64,000 nucleotides of DNA. It comes from Aspidiotus rigidus. Taxonomy: Eukaryota; Arthropoda; Insecta; Hemiptera; Diaspididae. Each line of letters opens with the position of its first letter. Within the stretch, counting starts at the first letter, position 1. Shown here piece after piece: positions 51,293-62,699 of the stretch. A program made the position numbers and the translations under genes. The notes under the pieces are model-generated. The model made no database searches. It was given only the letters and a program-made list of their open reading frames with translations, and had not been told where the DNA came from. The stretch is taken from the NCBI GenBank assembly GCA_035079385.1, contig JAVHKY010000052.1, forward strand, positions 1,736,001-1,800,000, in the 5' to 3' direction.

Positions 51293-51555
51293 TCCCTGTT
51301 CATGTTAGGAAACCTTCAGCCAGGAAATATTTCTCATGCCTCCCGCGCTCTTTTTATAATTATTCAGATCTCGTTATGGAAGTGTATTGGAACATATAGA
51401 CCTGATTGTGCGCTCTTTCTATAAATGTTGATTTACTCTTAGTACTGCTTGGACGGCCAAATTGTGTTGACCAATGGATACTGTTCTTGAACTTTTTTCC
51501 TCTCATTTCCATTTGTTTACTGTGATAATTCGTTTTTACAGCGCAATATATCGAT
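51293..51555. other. No feature
   Basis: Short AT-rich spacer between two Penelope fragments. Confidence 0.5.
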
Positions 51556-51815
51556 TTACTGCTGGTTTCGTATATTTCCCTGCTTCGGTATTTCTTTACT
51601 GATCGCGTTTCTTATAGAACTGTTACTATTCCGGTGTCGAATAATTTCGATGTTTTCAAGAGCCATACGTTTGAAATACAAATTTTCACTGCAAGGAAAA
51701 TTTACCCGAAACGGGAGCCTAATCGACCGTTTCCTACTATCATAGTGAGAATTTCGGGAAAGGGAGGTTGTAGAATCAAGGCATTTTCTTGTAAGCCTCC
51801 TACAAGCCATAACTA
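51556..51815 (-). pseudogene. Penelope-like linker fragment
   Basis: The 84-codon minus frame begins ACRRLTRKCLDSTTSLSR and DSRKRSIRLPF, the region between RT and nuclease seen at 47500-47600 and 62880-62990. It then jumps to YFKRMALENIEIIRHRNSNS, which belongs after the nuclease, so the GIY-YIG domain has been deleted. Confidence 0.65.
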
Positions 51816-51953
51816 CCGTACAAAATAGAACTGACGTATCTGCATATCAATGATCTGGAGAGAGAGATTTTCGGTATGATCGAAGGGTCAGTATGTGCAT
51901 GTGTGAAGGCAATCACGCTGTGTACTTACAAGAGCCGATTTGCAAATACATTA

Positions 51954-52849
51954 AAACTTGTGTAATCCGAAACGTGTATAACACGAAAACTTGCTCAAGA
52001 CGAAAATATTTCAAAGTCCTGGCAGCTCTTATGGGGTTCATGCACAAAATATTCTGTATAAAACGAAATCTGTCTAACGCGAAAACGAAATGTAAAATGG
52101 CAAGTTCGAACGTGTATAAGGCGAAATTACAGATCTGTTTGCTCGTTATGCTCATTATTTCCTGCAAGCTTTTTAGTCTGAGACAGTTACAAAATGTTTC
52201 AAAAAAGTTGGCTTCAATACGCGACCTACACTACCTAACATCCAAGGTGAAGCATCCGAAAGTTTGGCTTCTATAGCTTTCTTACTCGACCAGAACAATA
52301 TTATCGCAGTTGCTGAGGGTTATATGTAGCAATTGATGAAGCTGTTGATACCGACGCCAATATTGAGTCAGCAGTTGACTGCATAATGCAGAAAGAAGGA
52401 GGAAGCGAAGATGAGGATCAGAATGACGACGAGGGTGGAGATGATGAGGAAGATGAAGGAAAAATTACTGATGCTCGACAAGCTCTCTCCATCGCGAATG
52501 ATTTGGCCCGTTTTGCTGCAAGTACAAGTTGTAGTGACCTCCTCTCCTTTCTTTACCAAGTAAAAAATAATTTAGAAAATTCGATTGCCGCAGAAGAAAG
52601 TCGTCAAATGACTTTAGATGAAATGTGGCACCACTAATTTTAATTTGTACATAATGTACCCAACTTTTTTTACACACTTGTAGTAGAATTAAGTCAATAC
52701 TTACAATGTGATGGGAATACATTTTCAAAAATTCTTTCTTTGCGTAAAACGAAAATTTTTCGTCTTGGACAAGTTCTGTATTTAAGGCGAAAACTTGCGC
52801 AAAACGAAAAAATGTTTAGGTCCCCTCGCATTTTGGCTTACACAAGTTT
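51954..52849 (+). mobile_element. Pogo/Tigger-like transposon remnant
   Basis: Ends AAACTTGTGTAA (51954) and TTACACAAGTTT (52849) are inverted and flanked by TA at 51952-51953 and 52850-52851, as in Tc1/mariner-superfamily insertions. Subterminal repeats such as TATAAAACGAAAT and ACTTGCGCAAAACG recall the degenerate ends of Tigger elements. Only the C-terminal part of the transposase remains. Confidence 0.75.
52356..52637 (+). pseudogene. Tigger/jerky-like transposase C terminus
   Basis: A frame reading DANIESAVDCIMQ, then an acidic run (GGSEDEDQNDDEGGDDEEDE), then ITDARQALSIANDLARFA, CSDLLSFLYQVKNNLEN and RQMTLDEMW to a stop at 52635-52637. The acidic stretch followed by a helical DARQAL.. 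segment resembles the tails of pogo/Tigger-derived DDE transposases. The helix-turn-helix and DDE regions are gone, and stops lie upstream. Confidence 0.6.
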
Positions 52850-52989
52850 TATTGTACGTCCAAATAATTTGGACGTACCGTATCCACATTCATGATGTTT
52901 TTCAAAAAACGAACATCGTTATCCTAAAACTGATATCAAATTATTCGTTGAAAATACTTATCAAAACTTGCGTTTACTTTATATATTTA

Positions 52990-53190
52990 CTGTCATATTA
53001 GGAATTTTTTGAGGAAATTAGATCGTAACGGACTTTTATCGTGACCCGTGATTCTGAAGATGAGGTCAAAGTCCAAGTTGACCCGATTCACTCTAGCCAG
53101 GTGTTCTATCATCATCAGTTTCTCATGAAAAGCAACCCAACTCAAAGGAATGTGGGTCAGAGGAAGGATTAAGTTGTTCAATGTTGCAAT
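52990..53190 (-). pseudogene. Penelope-like fragment (post-RT region)
   Basis: The minus-strand 62-codon frame contains HEKLMMIEHLARVNRVNLDFDLI, matching the LARVNQ(I/V)..D.DLM stretch after the RT domain in the copies at 47450 and 62830. Short and isolated. Confidence 0.6.
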
Positions 53191-53260
53191 CTTTTGAGCA
53201 ACAGGAAAGAATGACGACCCACAACCTCTACTCCCTCCGTCGAGATTCGCGCGACATTAG

Positions 53261-53441
53261 CAGGGCAGGATTAAGGGGGGCCATGGCTCCCGGGCCCTCA
53301 CCAAAATAAGGCCCCCGCCACATGAGAAAGAAATAAAAAAGGAAAAAAAAAAAAGAAAAAAAGAAGAAAAGTTTTCTTCTCTTTTTTTTGGGGATCCCAC
53401 CACCGCTGGCCCCCCTAGCGAAATTCTCTCGGTCCGGCCCT
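53261..53441. mobile_element. hAT-like MITE, old
   Basis: Starts CAGGGCAGGATTAAGGGG and ends CTCGGTCCGGCCCT, inverted ends of hAT type. Flanks GACATTAG (53253-53260) and CACATTGG (53442-53449) match at 6 of 8 positions, consistent with an aged 8-bp duplication. Contains G/C-rich ends and an A-rich centre. It has inserted next to or into Penelope-derived sequence. Confidence 0.65.
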
Positions 53442-53725
53442 CACATTGGAATAGTAAAGACGTTACCGTAATAAACAGGTACATTCCTGAAGAAGTGAAG
53501 AGGGATTGATCGAATTAGTCTATGAAAATGATCCACATTTTGATGACTTGCTGGTTCAGTCAAGACCTCGTTTAATGGTGTCGGTTCTTGATGATGTGAG
53601 GTTCAGTCAGTTTCTTTTATGCTTTGAAAATTGTTATTCAACCGGAAGTTGTCGACGTCTATATCTGTCTGCTATTCCGGTTTCTGTAGCTTTCGTACTC
53701 ATCCGAGTATTCTCCCTGAAAATGA
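53442..53725 (+). pseudogene. Penelope-like C-terminal tail and 3' end
   Basis: TGNRYI-like sequence is followed by LIELVYENDPHFDDLLVQSRPRL (53512-53580) and the terminal block (TTGAAAATTGTTATTCAACCGG, GTCTATATCTGTCTGCTATT, GAGTATTCTCCCTG). Same family as 32110-32485, 4893-5137 and 62700-63570. Confidence 0.65.
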
Positions 53726-55063
53726 TATAGCATGTTTGTGAGTGAAATTTTTCTTGAAAATTCAAGTATCGAGAAGGTTGCATTCGAATAATATATTTTG
53801 CGCAAGTTTTTCTCAGTGGTCATTTTATATTTGAAGATAAAAATCTCTGTACGGTTAAAAATGTATGAAAAAGTAAATAGCCAATACACTTCTATTCAAT
53901 CTTTGACGTACCTAGGTACCATTGTACATATTTCGAGTGTTCGAGTCCAGGAACTGAGATATATTCAATGATTGATGTAAATAACAATGAATTAATTACT
54001 TATGAAGCGGATTTTACAAATCCTAAATCGAACTCGAGATGATTCGAGATTTGATAAATAGAGTATGAGTAGGTATCTCGCGGACGAGCAAATTAATCGT
54101 AGAAGAATTTTGTACACAAAACGCTGCTTGACGCTTGTGGATAATATTTTTAGCTAGCTCGAAACGCATACGTATAATGTATACATAGAGCTAATTATAC
54201 GTTAACTGATATCGATGTCGATTATGAAGACGTATATTATGTATAGGAACAGATATTCTGTAATATGGTTCGTGTTTGTCAGAACCTTGAATCGTTATCT
54301 TCGGGGCATTTTTGTTTTAATGCCGATAGTTTCGTCACTTTCGAGGCTAGGTATATAATACACTGAACATTTCAAAGGAATTCTGGCAGATCTCATAACA
54401 AAAAATTTCACCACTCCCCTCCTCCCCTGTTTTCTCTTCTCCTTAATCGTTGGCAGTAGCGTCAACTTGTATAAACATGAATAGAACATCTTCCCTAAAT
54501 TTATAAATGCTTCGATTTATGTATATAATAAGATACCTTTCTAGATTTACTGTGGTTGAAAACTCGCATCTCTCGGAAAATGGTACTAAAATCGGAATGA
54601 CAAGCAATGGACTATAGCAAATGTCAATTGCTGTTTCCTTTCAATGCATCGTGCGTGTTTCTATTTTGTATCTTGTCTGCGTGCAGAAGAATAAATTTTT
54701 TGACTTAACTGTTTGTATAGACGAACTTGATATCGTGTATCTATCTATAATACACAGTACTATCCATGGAATGAATTTTTAATTTACAATTGGTATGAAT
54801 TATTTATTCTGTTCTTCTAAAAAGAATTAGAAATAGTAAGAGATTTTACAAATGTAATTCAGATCCGCGAGAATGAACCTAGTTCATTTGCATCACACTT
54901 TATGTACATGTACAAGTATTGTAGCAGTTTTGACGAGAATCAAAATTAAAAAAAATTCCGGACCTTTCTGGATCAGGATCTCATCTAGGGTATTTATTAA
55001 CCGTTAATAAACGGCTGCTTCCGTGTTTGGTTTTTTTTGACATGTTTCATGTTTCGGGCGCAT
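53726..55063. other. 1.3 kb without recognised gene
   Basis: AT-rich sequence with short frames only. Confidence 0.5.
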
Positions 55064-55980
55064 GTAAACTGCACACAATTAAAAAAAAGATTTTTTTTGA
55101 GTAAAATGCACACACATGTAAATTGCACACGAAGAAATCCGATGAGTAAAATGCACACACGTGTAAACTGCACACGTAAAAAGAAGGTGCGAGACGAGTC
55201 GTGAAAATAAGTGATTCATCATTCGTTAAGGGTATGCTTTACACAGAAAAAATACGCGTAAATACACAAAAATATAGGTCGCGGGGCGACTAATAACTGT
55301 CCACAAAATTAATGAATTGTCATGAAATTTTTTCAGTGTTAGATGAGTGTTTGATATAGGTCTAAAATTAATTCGGAACTCATAATATTGTTTAGAACTC
55401 TTGTTATCAACGATGAAAAAGTGGTATATTTGGAGCATTTTTAGTCGTTGATAACAAGGCTTCTAAATGATTTGATAAGTTATAAATAAATTTTAGACCT
55501 GTGTCAAACGCTCATCTAACACTCTGAAAAAATTTTATGACAATTGATTAATTTTGTGGACAGTTATTAGTTGCCCCGCGACCTATTAGTTGGATGCAGA
55601 TTTTATCTACGGCAGGCATGGTACCGCCGAATCCAGCACTTGGGCATAAAATGACGTACAGAAAAACGAAGTCCAGTACGGGAGAGGTCATCATATCACA
55701 CGGAGGAAAGTGGTTACGGTATGTCTTTGGCCTGACATTTTTCGCCCCAGATGAAGTGAATAACGCATTTCTTTTTATTTTTCAATTAATACACAATATT
55801 TCACATGTGTACAATTTACTCACGTCTAATTGCGGTGTGCAATTTACAGCTGTGTGCAATTTACTCATCTCTGATTGCTGTGTGCAGTTTACACCTGTGT
55901 GCAATTTACTCAAACTTAAAATTGTGTGCAGTTTACAGCTGTGTGCAATTTACTCGAACAGTGTGTGCAGTTTACTTTCT
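55064..55980. mobile_element. Element with opposing arrays of a 13-mer at its ends
   Basis: GTAAAYTGCACAC and the variant GTAAAATGCACAC are repeated at 55064-55180, and the complement GTGTGCARTTTAC / GTGTGCAATTTACTC at 55834-55980, about ten copies in total. Between the arrays lie a TTAA-type MITE copy (55229-55588) and about 240 bp of other sequence with a partial frame of unknown origin. Multiple inverted subterminal motifs are typical of nonautonomous DNA transposons. The boundaries are approximate. Confidence 0.6.
55229..55588. mobile_element. TTAA-type foldback MITE, second copy, truncated
   Basis: TTAAGGGTATGCTTTACACAG at the left and high similarity to 28636-29046 through GACTAATAACTGTCCACAAA, GTTATCAACGA and ATTTTGTGGACAGTTATTAG. 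It stops at CCCGCGACCTAT, lacking the last roughly 55 bp and the right TTAA. Confidence 0.8.
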
Positions 55981-57017
55981 CCCCATGTTTCTACTGAGAC
56001 GCTACTCAAAATTTTAAATTCTGCGAGCGCCCCCCTCCACCCTTACCCTCACCTTCTTTTCAAGCTTTTCCCGCTCTCATATGAACATTCTAGTCTCAAC
56101 TCCCTGCTCACGGTCACCCGCATTTTCGCATACCCATCTTTAGCTTCTCTCCACCACACCCACAAATTTCACCATCCATCTCCCATCCATCCAAATCATC
56201 ATCTCTTATCTAAAAGAGAAAATTACATCCAACGCATCTAAAATCGATTCACTATCAAGCTTATAACCCGAGCGCAGTCAAGAGCTTGTAAAATGAAATA
56301 AAGAATAAAGAAAAAAGGATATTTTTCGAATGAACCAATGCATGACATTCTTTTTTATTAAGAATTCTTCCTCGAGGATCGCTTAATACCTAATAATATT
56401 GTACGCTTCTCTATTAAAATACGAAGAAAAATGTTCAAACAATGATGTTCTCAAAGCAATTAAGAGGTAGGAGGTAACACAACACATATACAAAATTACA
56501 GTACAAACATGCGGCTGATTTTTTAACGCTTTGTAGAATTTTCCAACGCCAATTCGCATATAAAACGATCTGTGATGGCGCTGTTGTCGATGTCGAGAAG
56601 GTGATCATGGCGTTTTTCACCATAAGACAGCACGTCAATAAAATCAACTGTACGTTCTCAAAATACCATTTTTTCTGAAAAATGTATGGAACAAAAATTG
56701 CAGTACTCTTAATTTCCCGTCGAGTGAATATAATTTCAAATATCTCGGATGAATTTTTCAAGATCATCACCTTTTTGCCAAGCTTCCGCAAATGACCGTC
56801 ACAGAAAATGTAAAGAGCACCTTCTATTTTATTCGCGAATTACTAGTAAAATAGAAATCTTAGGCACATTTCACGGCAAGCATGTACAATTCTACTGCGG
56901 CCACTACATACGCCACACACCCTATGATGCGACGTCAATTGCAGGGGAAAATGAGGACTTAATTCATCCACTATTCGATCCCCGAAGGATTTTTTCAGAA
57001 AGAAAATTCGAAAAAAA
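55981..57017. other. About 1 kb without recognised gene
   Basis: A long frame through 55594-56241 translates the 13-mer array and a C-rich stretch and is not gene-like. No other feature recognised. Confidence 0.45.
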
Positions 57018-57352
57018 ACACTCACGCAGTCGTGAGTAATACGCGACTTTTCATCTCACGATTCAAAACTCATCAAGAGAGTCACTCCCACTCTTTAAAT
57101 TAAATACTAAACACCTATCAATCAAGCAAGATATTTGCAGAATGAACAAGAAAAACTCATACTTGTGAAGTCAATCACCATGGCGTCACATCAGTTGATA
57201 AAAGCGTAAAAATACCTACAATCCAATAAGGAAACCTGAGTTTTACTTTATTTTGGACTAGAAGTGATCTAAAACATACAAAACGTATCAAGAAAATTCA
57301 TTCTCCCCTCCCCCGGTCTACCTTGGTACGGGGCTATAACAGTTGTTTCAGC
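57018..57352 (-). mobile_element. Helentron-like element, subfamily A, 5'-truncated
   Basis: After an A-run comes ACTCACG-cagt-CGTGAGT, then GCGACTTTTC, GAGAGTCACTCCC..TTTAAATTAAATACTA, CAATAAGGAAACCTGAGTTT and CGGGGCTATAACAGTTGTTTC, each matching the reverse of 23547-24266. The 5' part is absent. Confidence 0.75.
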
Positions 57353-57459
57353 GATCTTTGAAAATCTATACTTTTGATTACTCGTCAGGATATTCTTATG
57401 TATTTCAATATGATGAACCGTAACCTACAGAATCGTATTAACTCCATTGGAAATGCATT

Positions 57460-57590
57460 GATGAATCATTCATTCGATCCTCGAACATATTGTTGACGCC
57501 CATCTTCAGATATGATACTATAACTTGCCTAAGTCCCGAAAAAATTATCCAGTAATTTTGGAGGAGATACGCGGACAAGAAAAATCTTAT
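57460..57590 (-). mobile_element. Helentron-like subfamily B module fragment
   Basis: CATTCGATCCTCGAACATA, CCCATCTTCAGATATGATACT and GGAGGAGATACGCGGACAAG correspond in reverse to the TTTGTCCGCGG..CTCC..GATGTGC module of subfamily B. Confidence 0.6.
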
Positions 57591-58424
57591 AAGCCTAAAT
57601 ATAGGCCTTTATAATATCGACGGGGCGGAATAAGAACCGCACTCAAGTCCAAAAATTCAAGTTTTACAGGAGAAGAAAAAAATGTTTTAAAAATTCAGTT
57701 CTGTTCTTGTGGGTATGAAACTTTCGTTCTGTATTTTGTGGGTGATACTCAACTAATTTATCAATTTAGCGGACCTTTAGGACACCATGTGGGGGGGGGG
57801 GAGTAATACCGGTTGAAATGGACTTACGTGCATTTCTTTCTTAGTGTTCACAGACTTACGTGCTTTTCTTTTTAGTGTAAGTCGACTTACGTGGGTCTCT
57901 TTCTTAATGTTACTCGATTTAAGGGTTTTTATAGGACTTATGTGTTTTCTTTTTCTAACGCGCGTGTTTTCTTTCTGTAATGCGCGTAAGTCTCAAACTA
58001 CTTTTGATAACTGAAGAATAGAAACAACGTATGTCGGACTTCCACGGATTTCAACCTCAGATAAAATCCTGGATGACTTACGTGATTTTCAAGTATCTAC
58101 TAGGGGTGTTGTTGTGCATTTTAGAATTACGGGGATTTCATATTCGGGTTCCTCGATTTTTTTCCTATAAGAAACCACCATAGACGCATTTTCGATAAAA
58201 TTGGACTTACGGGGTCTTTTTTCCACACCGTCGATATGAAGAAACCTGAAATGTTTCTTGCAACCACCATTCCAAAGTTCTTCATCTGAGAAGCTAGCTA
58301 CAAAGACAATGTGGAAAACAAAAAAAATCGATATTGAAGCGAAAAAGGTAACCAATCGCCCACCAGTCAACCCCTCATTCCTTTCCTCGCGCTCCGACCT
58401 CTCCAAACGCATTGAGAAACAAAT
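57591..58424. repeat. Degenerate GACTTACGTG repeats; no gene
   Basis: 57820-57990 holds five or six degenerate copies of a roughly 45-bp unit with ACTTACGTGNNTTTCTTTNTTAGTGT. A G-run lies at 57790-57801. About 58200-58420 shares scattered similarity (AAAAATCGAT, AACCAATCGCCCACCAGTCA, AACCCCTCATTCCTT) with the complement of 23570-23720, i.e. the 5' part of Helentron-like subfamily A. Confidence 0.55.
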
Positions 58425-58560
58425 GTGACCTGCGATGAGAAAATGATGCTCATTGCCCATTGGCGCAGGAACACCATTTCTCTCTGATTAGACATCTAAT
58501 CAGAGAGAAATAGCGTTCCTGTCAGTGGGCAATGAGCATCCATTTCTCATCGCAGGTCAC
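58425..58560. repeat. Perfect-ended hairpin, 136 bp
   Basis: GTGACCTGCGATGAGAAA at the left pairs with TTTCTCATCGCAGGTCAC at the right, continuing to CTCTGATTAG / CTAATCAGAG around a 4-base centre at about 58492. A few mismatches only. A MITE-sized foldback or recent inverted duplication. Confidence 0.85.
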
Positions 58561-58579
58561 AAATATATCGCACCCGAGT

Positions 58580-58852
58580 AAGGAGCTCGAGAGCGGGTTA
58601 AATGGACAACCATTTTGTTTGTAACTTACTTTTTAGCTGACGGCTTTTCTACTGACCGTATTTTTAGTAAAGAAAAACTCGATGGCGTGGCTGGCGGCTC
58701 TGTAAGATTTTTTTAGCATAATTGACACCGAGCCACTAGCCACGTCGTCGAGTGTTTGCTTACCAAAAATAAAATCAGTAGAGAAGCCATCAGCTAAAAA
58801 GTAAGTTTCAAACAAAATGGATGTCCATTTTACCTGCTCTCGAGCTCCCTAA
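58580..58852. repeat. Foldback, about 270 bp
   Basis: GGAGCTCGAGAGC pairs with GCTCTCGAGCTCC, and further in TAACTTACTTTTTAGCTGA with TCAGCTAAAAAGTAAGTTT, GCCTTTTCTAC-type segments and GTGGCTGGCGGCTC with GAGCCACTAGCCAC. Non-coding; adjacent to the previous hairpin. Confidence 0.8.
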
Positions 58853-58957
58853 CCCGAGCACCTCACTCGTGGGTCCAACCTCAAATCTCACGCTAAGAAG
58901 CTAGTCCAAATTAAAAATAATATTCCCATTTCTTGAGACACCACATATAATTATACA

Positions 58958-59914
58958 TCTTCTAATATATAAAGCAGAAAGTTTGTCCGTCTGTCGTCCT
59001 GTCCGTTTATAACTCGAGAACTACTGGGCCGATCGCTTTCAAACTTTCAGGATATATTGTCCTCATCCCAGAGCAGCACATAGACTCATAAAAATAAAAA
59101 TTTGACGGGGAGGTGCTGAGTAATTTCAAAAAAGGGCGAAAACAATGACTTTTTTCAATATAAAAAAACGTGGTGGTGTAGCTTGCCATGTACGTTAGAC
59201 CTACGCGCGTTGAGTGGCGCAGTTTCGAGAATTGAATTATTGTGATAACTCGAGTATAACTCATTTTTATGAAAAATTGAAGAGAACAAAAATTGTAGCC
59301 CCTGTAATTTCCTTTCGAATGAGCCCGGTTCCAGATTTTTAGGAGGAAATTTTGTGACTACAGTATTCGCTGTACTTCCATACTAAGCAAGTTATTTTAT
59401 TCACAGTTTTAAAAACACCTACATAAAGGATTTTACATCCGGTATCTCATACAAGAACCAATGTCTAGACACGGTGCGCACTGCGAATGGGCTAGCGGAA
59501 ATTACCCTTTTTTTTACCCGTTGTCCGTGTGTTTTCTTAGGGACTGGCAAAATGTCAATGGATTTGTCTGTATTCTGCTGCGATGAATACAGGCTTCACG
59601 CGTTAGGTCAGCTCTCAAGTGAATTAGTGTGTAAAAAATTTAATTTGGTGATTTTATTTTTGTGCGACTCGGAACTTTGATATATTTTTATAAGTACAGT
59701 CGCAGTTTTTGGTGTCTATTTTCTTATTTTTGAACTGAATAGTTGTGAATTTTGCAAAACTCTTTCCACTGTTTCTTTTTTAAAAATTCATCTGAATTCC
59801 AAGATACCTACAAAACACACATACCTACAAGATACAGATACCTATAAAACACAGATATCTACTCAACACACAGCTAGCGGTCAGGCGCGCCGGAGGCGCG
59901 TCGCCAACCGCTAG
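58958..59914 (+). mobile_element. Helitron-like nonautonomous element, about 957 bp
   Basis: The 5' end TCTTCTAATATATAAAG follows an A, with the Helitron-style start continuing GTTTGTCCGTCTGTC and GAGAACTACTGGGCCGATC. The 3' end has a GC-rich hairpin (GGCGCGCCGGAGGCGCG region, 59883-59900) and finishes CCGCTAG with T next. TC...CTRR ends, a 3' hairpin, A|T insertion and no target duplication are Helitron hallmarks. There is no Rep/helicase, so it is nonautonomous. Confidence 0.72.
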
Positions 59915-60390
59915 TATTATAGTATATAAACAAGCGTTGCGTTCGACGTGCTCTATTAAATCGTTTGAAGGTTACTCTTCAACTGAAAGAAAAAGGGGCG
60001 TTGCGTTTGTCGCAAGCTTCGTAACGAACAATACTTCTCATTTTTTCCTCTTCAAATTTGTTTCAAAATTAAAGAAAATTCAGAAACTACTCAATCAATT
60101 TCTCCCAAATTAATGCAAATACAAACTGAATCGTTACAACGCTACTAAAAAAGGGATTGTTGCATTTGTCGGAAGCTCCAAAACGAACTCCCTCGCTTAT
60201 GATTTCGTTAAAAAATTAAGGAAAACTCAGGAACTACTTGATCAATCTTTACCAAATTAACATAGACACAACTTCAAACATATTCCTCTAGTATATTTCA
60301 GGATTGATTAAATCGATTCAGTAGTTTTTGAAATTAACCCGCAACAAAAATGTTCTCCAAACATAAAGAAATACGTGCGTACGTAAATAA
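59915..60390. repeat. Tandem pair of about 150-bp units
   Basis: AGGGGCGTTGCGTTTGTCGCAAGC and AGGGATTGTTGCATTTGTCG each start a segment continuing with AACGAAC, a T-rich part, AGGAAAATTCAGAAACTACT-like sequence and CAATCTTTACCAAATTAA. Two diverged copies (about 59990-60145 and 60145-60290). Non-coding. Confidence 0.55.
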
Positions 60391-60393
60391 TTA

Positions 60394-60516
60394 CATCAAT
60401 ACATACATACATACATACATACATACATACATACATACATACATACATACATACATACATACATACATACATACATACATACATACATACAAACAAACAA
60501 ACAAACAAACAAACAA
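60394..60516. repeat. (CATA)n then (CAAA)n microsatellite
   Basis: About 24 copies of CATA followed by about 7 of AAAC/CAAA. Frames through it encode only Met-Tyr-Val-Cys repeats. Confidence 0.97.
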
Positions 60517-62690
60517 ATAATTTAAGGGAAATGAATCTCAGCTATTATTAATACAGTCGTACTCTGAAACGCAAAAAAAAATCTGTCCCTCATACGATTG
60601 TGACCACACAAAGGTTTACAATACCTCCCCTCTCTTCGAAGAGTCGGGAAGAAGAAGTAATGACTCCTTACTGGAAAAGATTGTATGATGGAAAAACATT
60701 AATGTGCTTCATGTATTTACTTTCAAGCACAAGAGAATGGTCTTCTTACAAAAGTTTGTACATAAATTTAAAAATTGATTTTTACACAGACGTCATTTGT
60801 GTGAAAAAATTTTTTTGATTTTTCGACAAGTAAACCTACCTAAATTGGACAAAAAAAAAAAAAAAATCGAAATTCTTAAAAATACTCTGACTATACAAAA
60901 ATCGACGCCTAAATGTATGTTGAAATTTTAAGTCGATCAAAAATACACAGCTATAAAGAGGAACCTTTTGAAGATACGCGAGAGAAGACAGATATGAATA
61001 TAGCTTTCTTATAGCCCTAGAATTCTAGTTTTTACCTCAACTCCCTCCTCCCAAAAAAAAAGAGAATGAGCGAAAAGAGAGAAAGTTAGGTATAATTAAA
61101 ATTCTCTTCATTAAGAAAATTTAAATTTCCGTTCAAATTTTGCCCTTAATACGTTTAGGTAACCTGAGTCAATCTTGAAATTATATAACATGCTCACCTG
61201 TTTGCTCATTTTAATTACTTGTCCAATGTTTTCTTTAAATCAATAAGTAAAAAGTTGATTCGAATAAAATTCACATCTCCAGACAACATCTACCAGTCTT
61301 GCAAGATTTGAATTTTGTGATACGATATCGATAAATTTTGGTGATGAAATATAGTACCTACGCTGAGAATGTTTCTCACGCTTTGGCTAGTTTTGTCGTT
61401 CGTCGAGTGAGTTATATTAAAAACATTGAATTATGTACGATCTTTAGATGAAAATTATACGTGTTAGGTGTGTGTGGAAGTGTTCTTCACAAGATGATAG
61501 GAATCAATAAAATGAAAAAACTTCTCGTATTCTGACCTTGAAATCTCGTAATAAACTCGGTTATTTGTGAATTTATCGACGATTCTGATTTTTGATTTAG
61601 ATACATATTATAAGGTATATAACTCATACGACCACTGCGGTATAGCATTTTTATGCATCTTCGAAGATTTTATGAATTAAAGCGAGAGAAAAAAGGATAA
61701 CAAGATAAAGTAAGTTGATTTTAATATAAGTTAACTTTGAAGACAAAAAATTAGAAAAAAAAGTGAAAGAAAAATCCATTTTGTATTCATTTCAGGTTCG
61801 AAAATAGGAAAAATAAGGACGATGACTGGGTAGTGATTTATTAGATACGGGTACGCCCAGTACGCGCGCTCACATAAACGCGCGCGTGCACGTGTATACT
61901 CGCTGTGAACGGGATGAGATTTACATACGTGTAGCTACGAGCATCACAGTATCCCACTGCACGAGTAGAATGCAATTTTTTTCCAATACTTTTGATGTCA
62001 GAAATAACAACGTAAGTCGATTATCTAAAAAATACTTGTTCAAGTGCGAGTGGAATATGGAATGTCAAGCAAAGTGAACATGAAAACTTATCGTTATTTA
62101 CATACGTAGTCGTTTGTCTATCAGATCTAAAATTAATTGAGAATGCAAACTTTTACGAAATTGTAACGTCTTATAGAAATACCTGCAGTAAGACGTTCAT
62201 TCCTAGCGACACCACGAACACACATTTTTTAAATAGAAACCCTCAAAAAAGGAAGAGAAAACTATAATTATAAACTTTTAGGAGCACTGATCCACTGATT
62301 CGATTTCAATTTTATATCCCTCTGATCACGATTTTTCAAAGAAACCACATTTACGCACGTACGAAAATTGAACGAATATTCTAACAAAATGTTGTAAAGC
62401 TTCTATACTTAAGCACGATTGAAATTTTCGAATCGAAGTATTGTAAAATTTTATTCATTTTTCTCCGACTATAGGTATTACAAACGACTAAAACGAAAGT
62501 TAGGTACTGGTAGGTGCTACAAAGAAGACTCGTCAACACGATAATGTTTGTATACAAGTGCGTTATTGTAATTAGGCCTATTTGCTCAACTCTCTTCAAT
62601 CAATAGTAATTTTCCTCACGCACAGACCACTGCGATGTTTGTTTTTGAGATTCGAAATTGAAACGTATGTTTTTAAAATTTGGTGGCAAT
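60517..62690. other. 2.2 kb without recognised gene
   Basis: AT-rich sequence with several A-tracts. Short frames only, with no family features. A GC/CpG-rich bit at 61855-61900 (CACGCGCGTGCACGTGT-like) stands out but has no assignable role. Confidence 0.45.
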
Positions 62691-62699
62691 GGAATGAAA

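Noticed and set aside
55594..56241. 215-codon + frame
   Set aside because: Much of it translates the GTGTGCAATTTAC array and a C-rich stretch, with no family features.
60308..60508. 66-codon Met-Tyr-Val-Cys repeat frame
   Set aside because: Translation of the CATA microsatellite.
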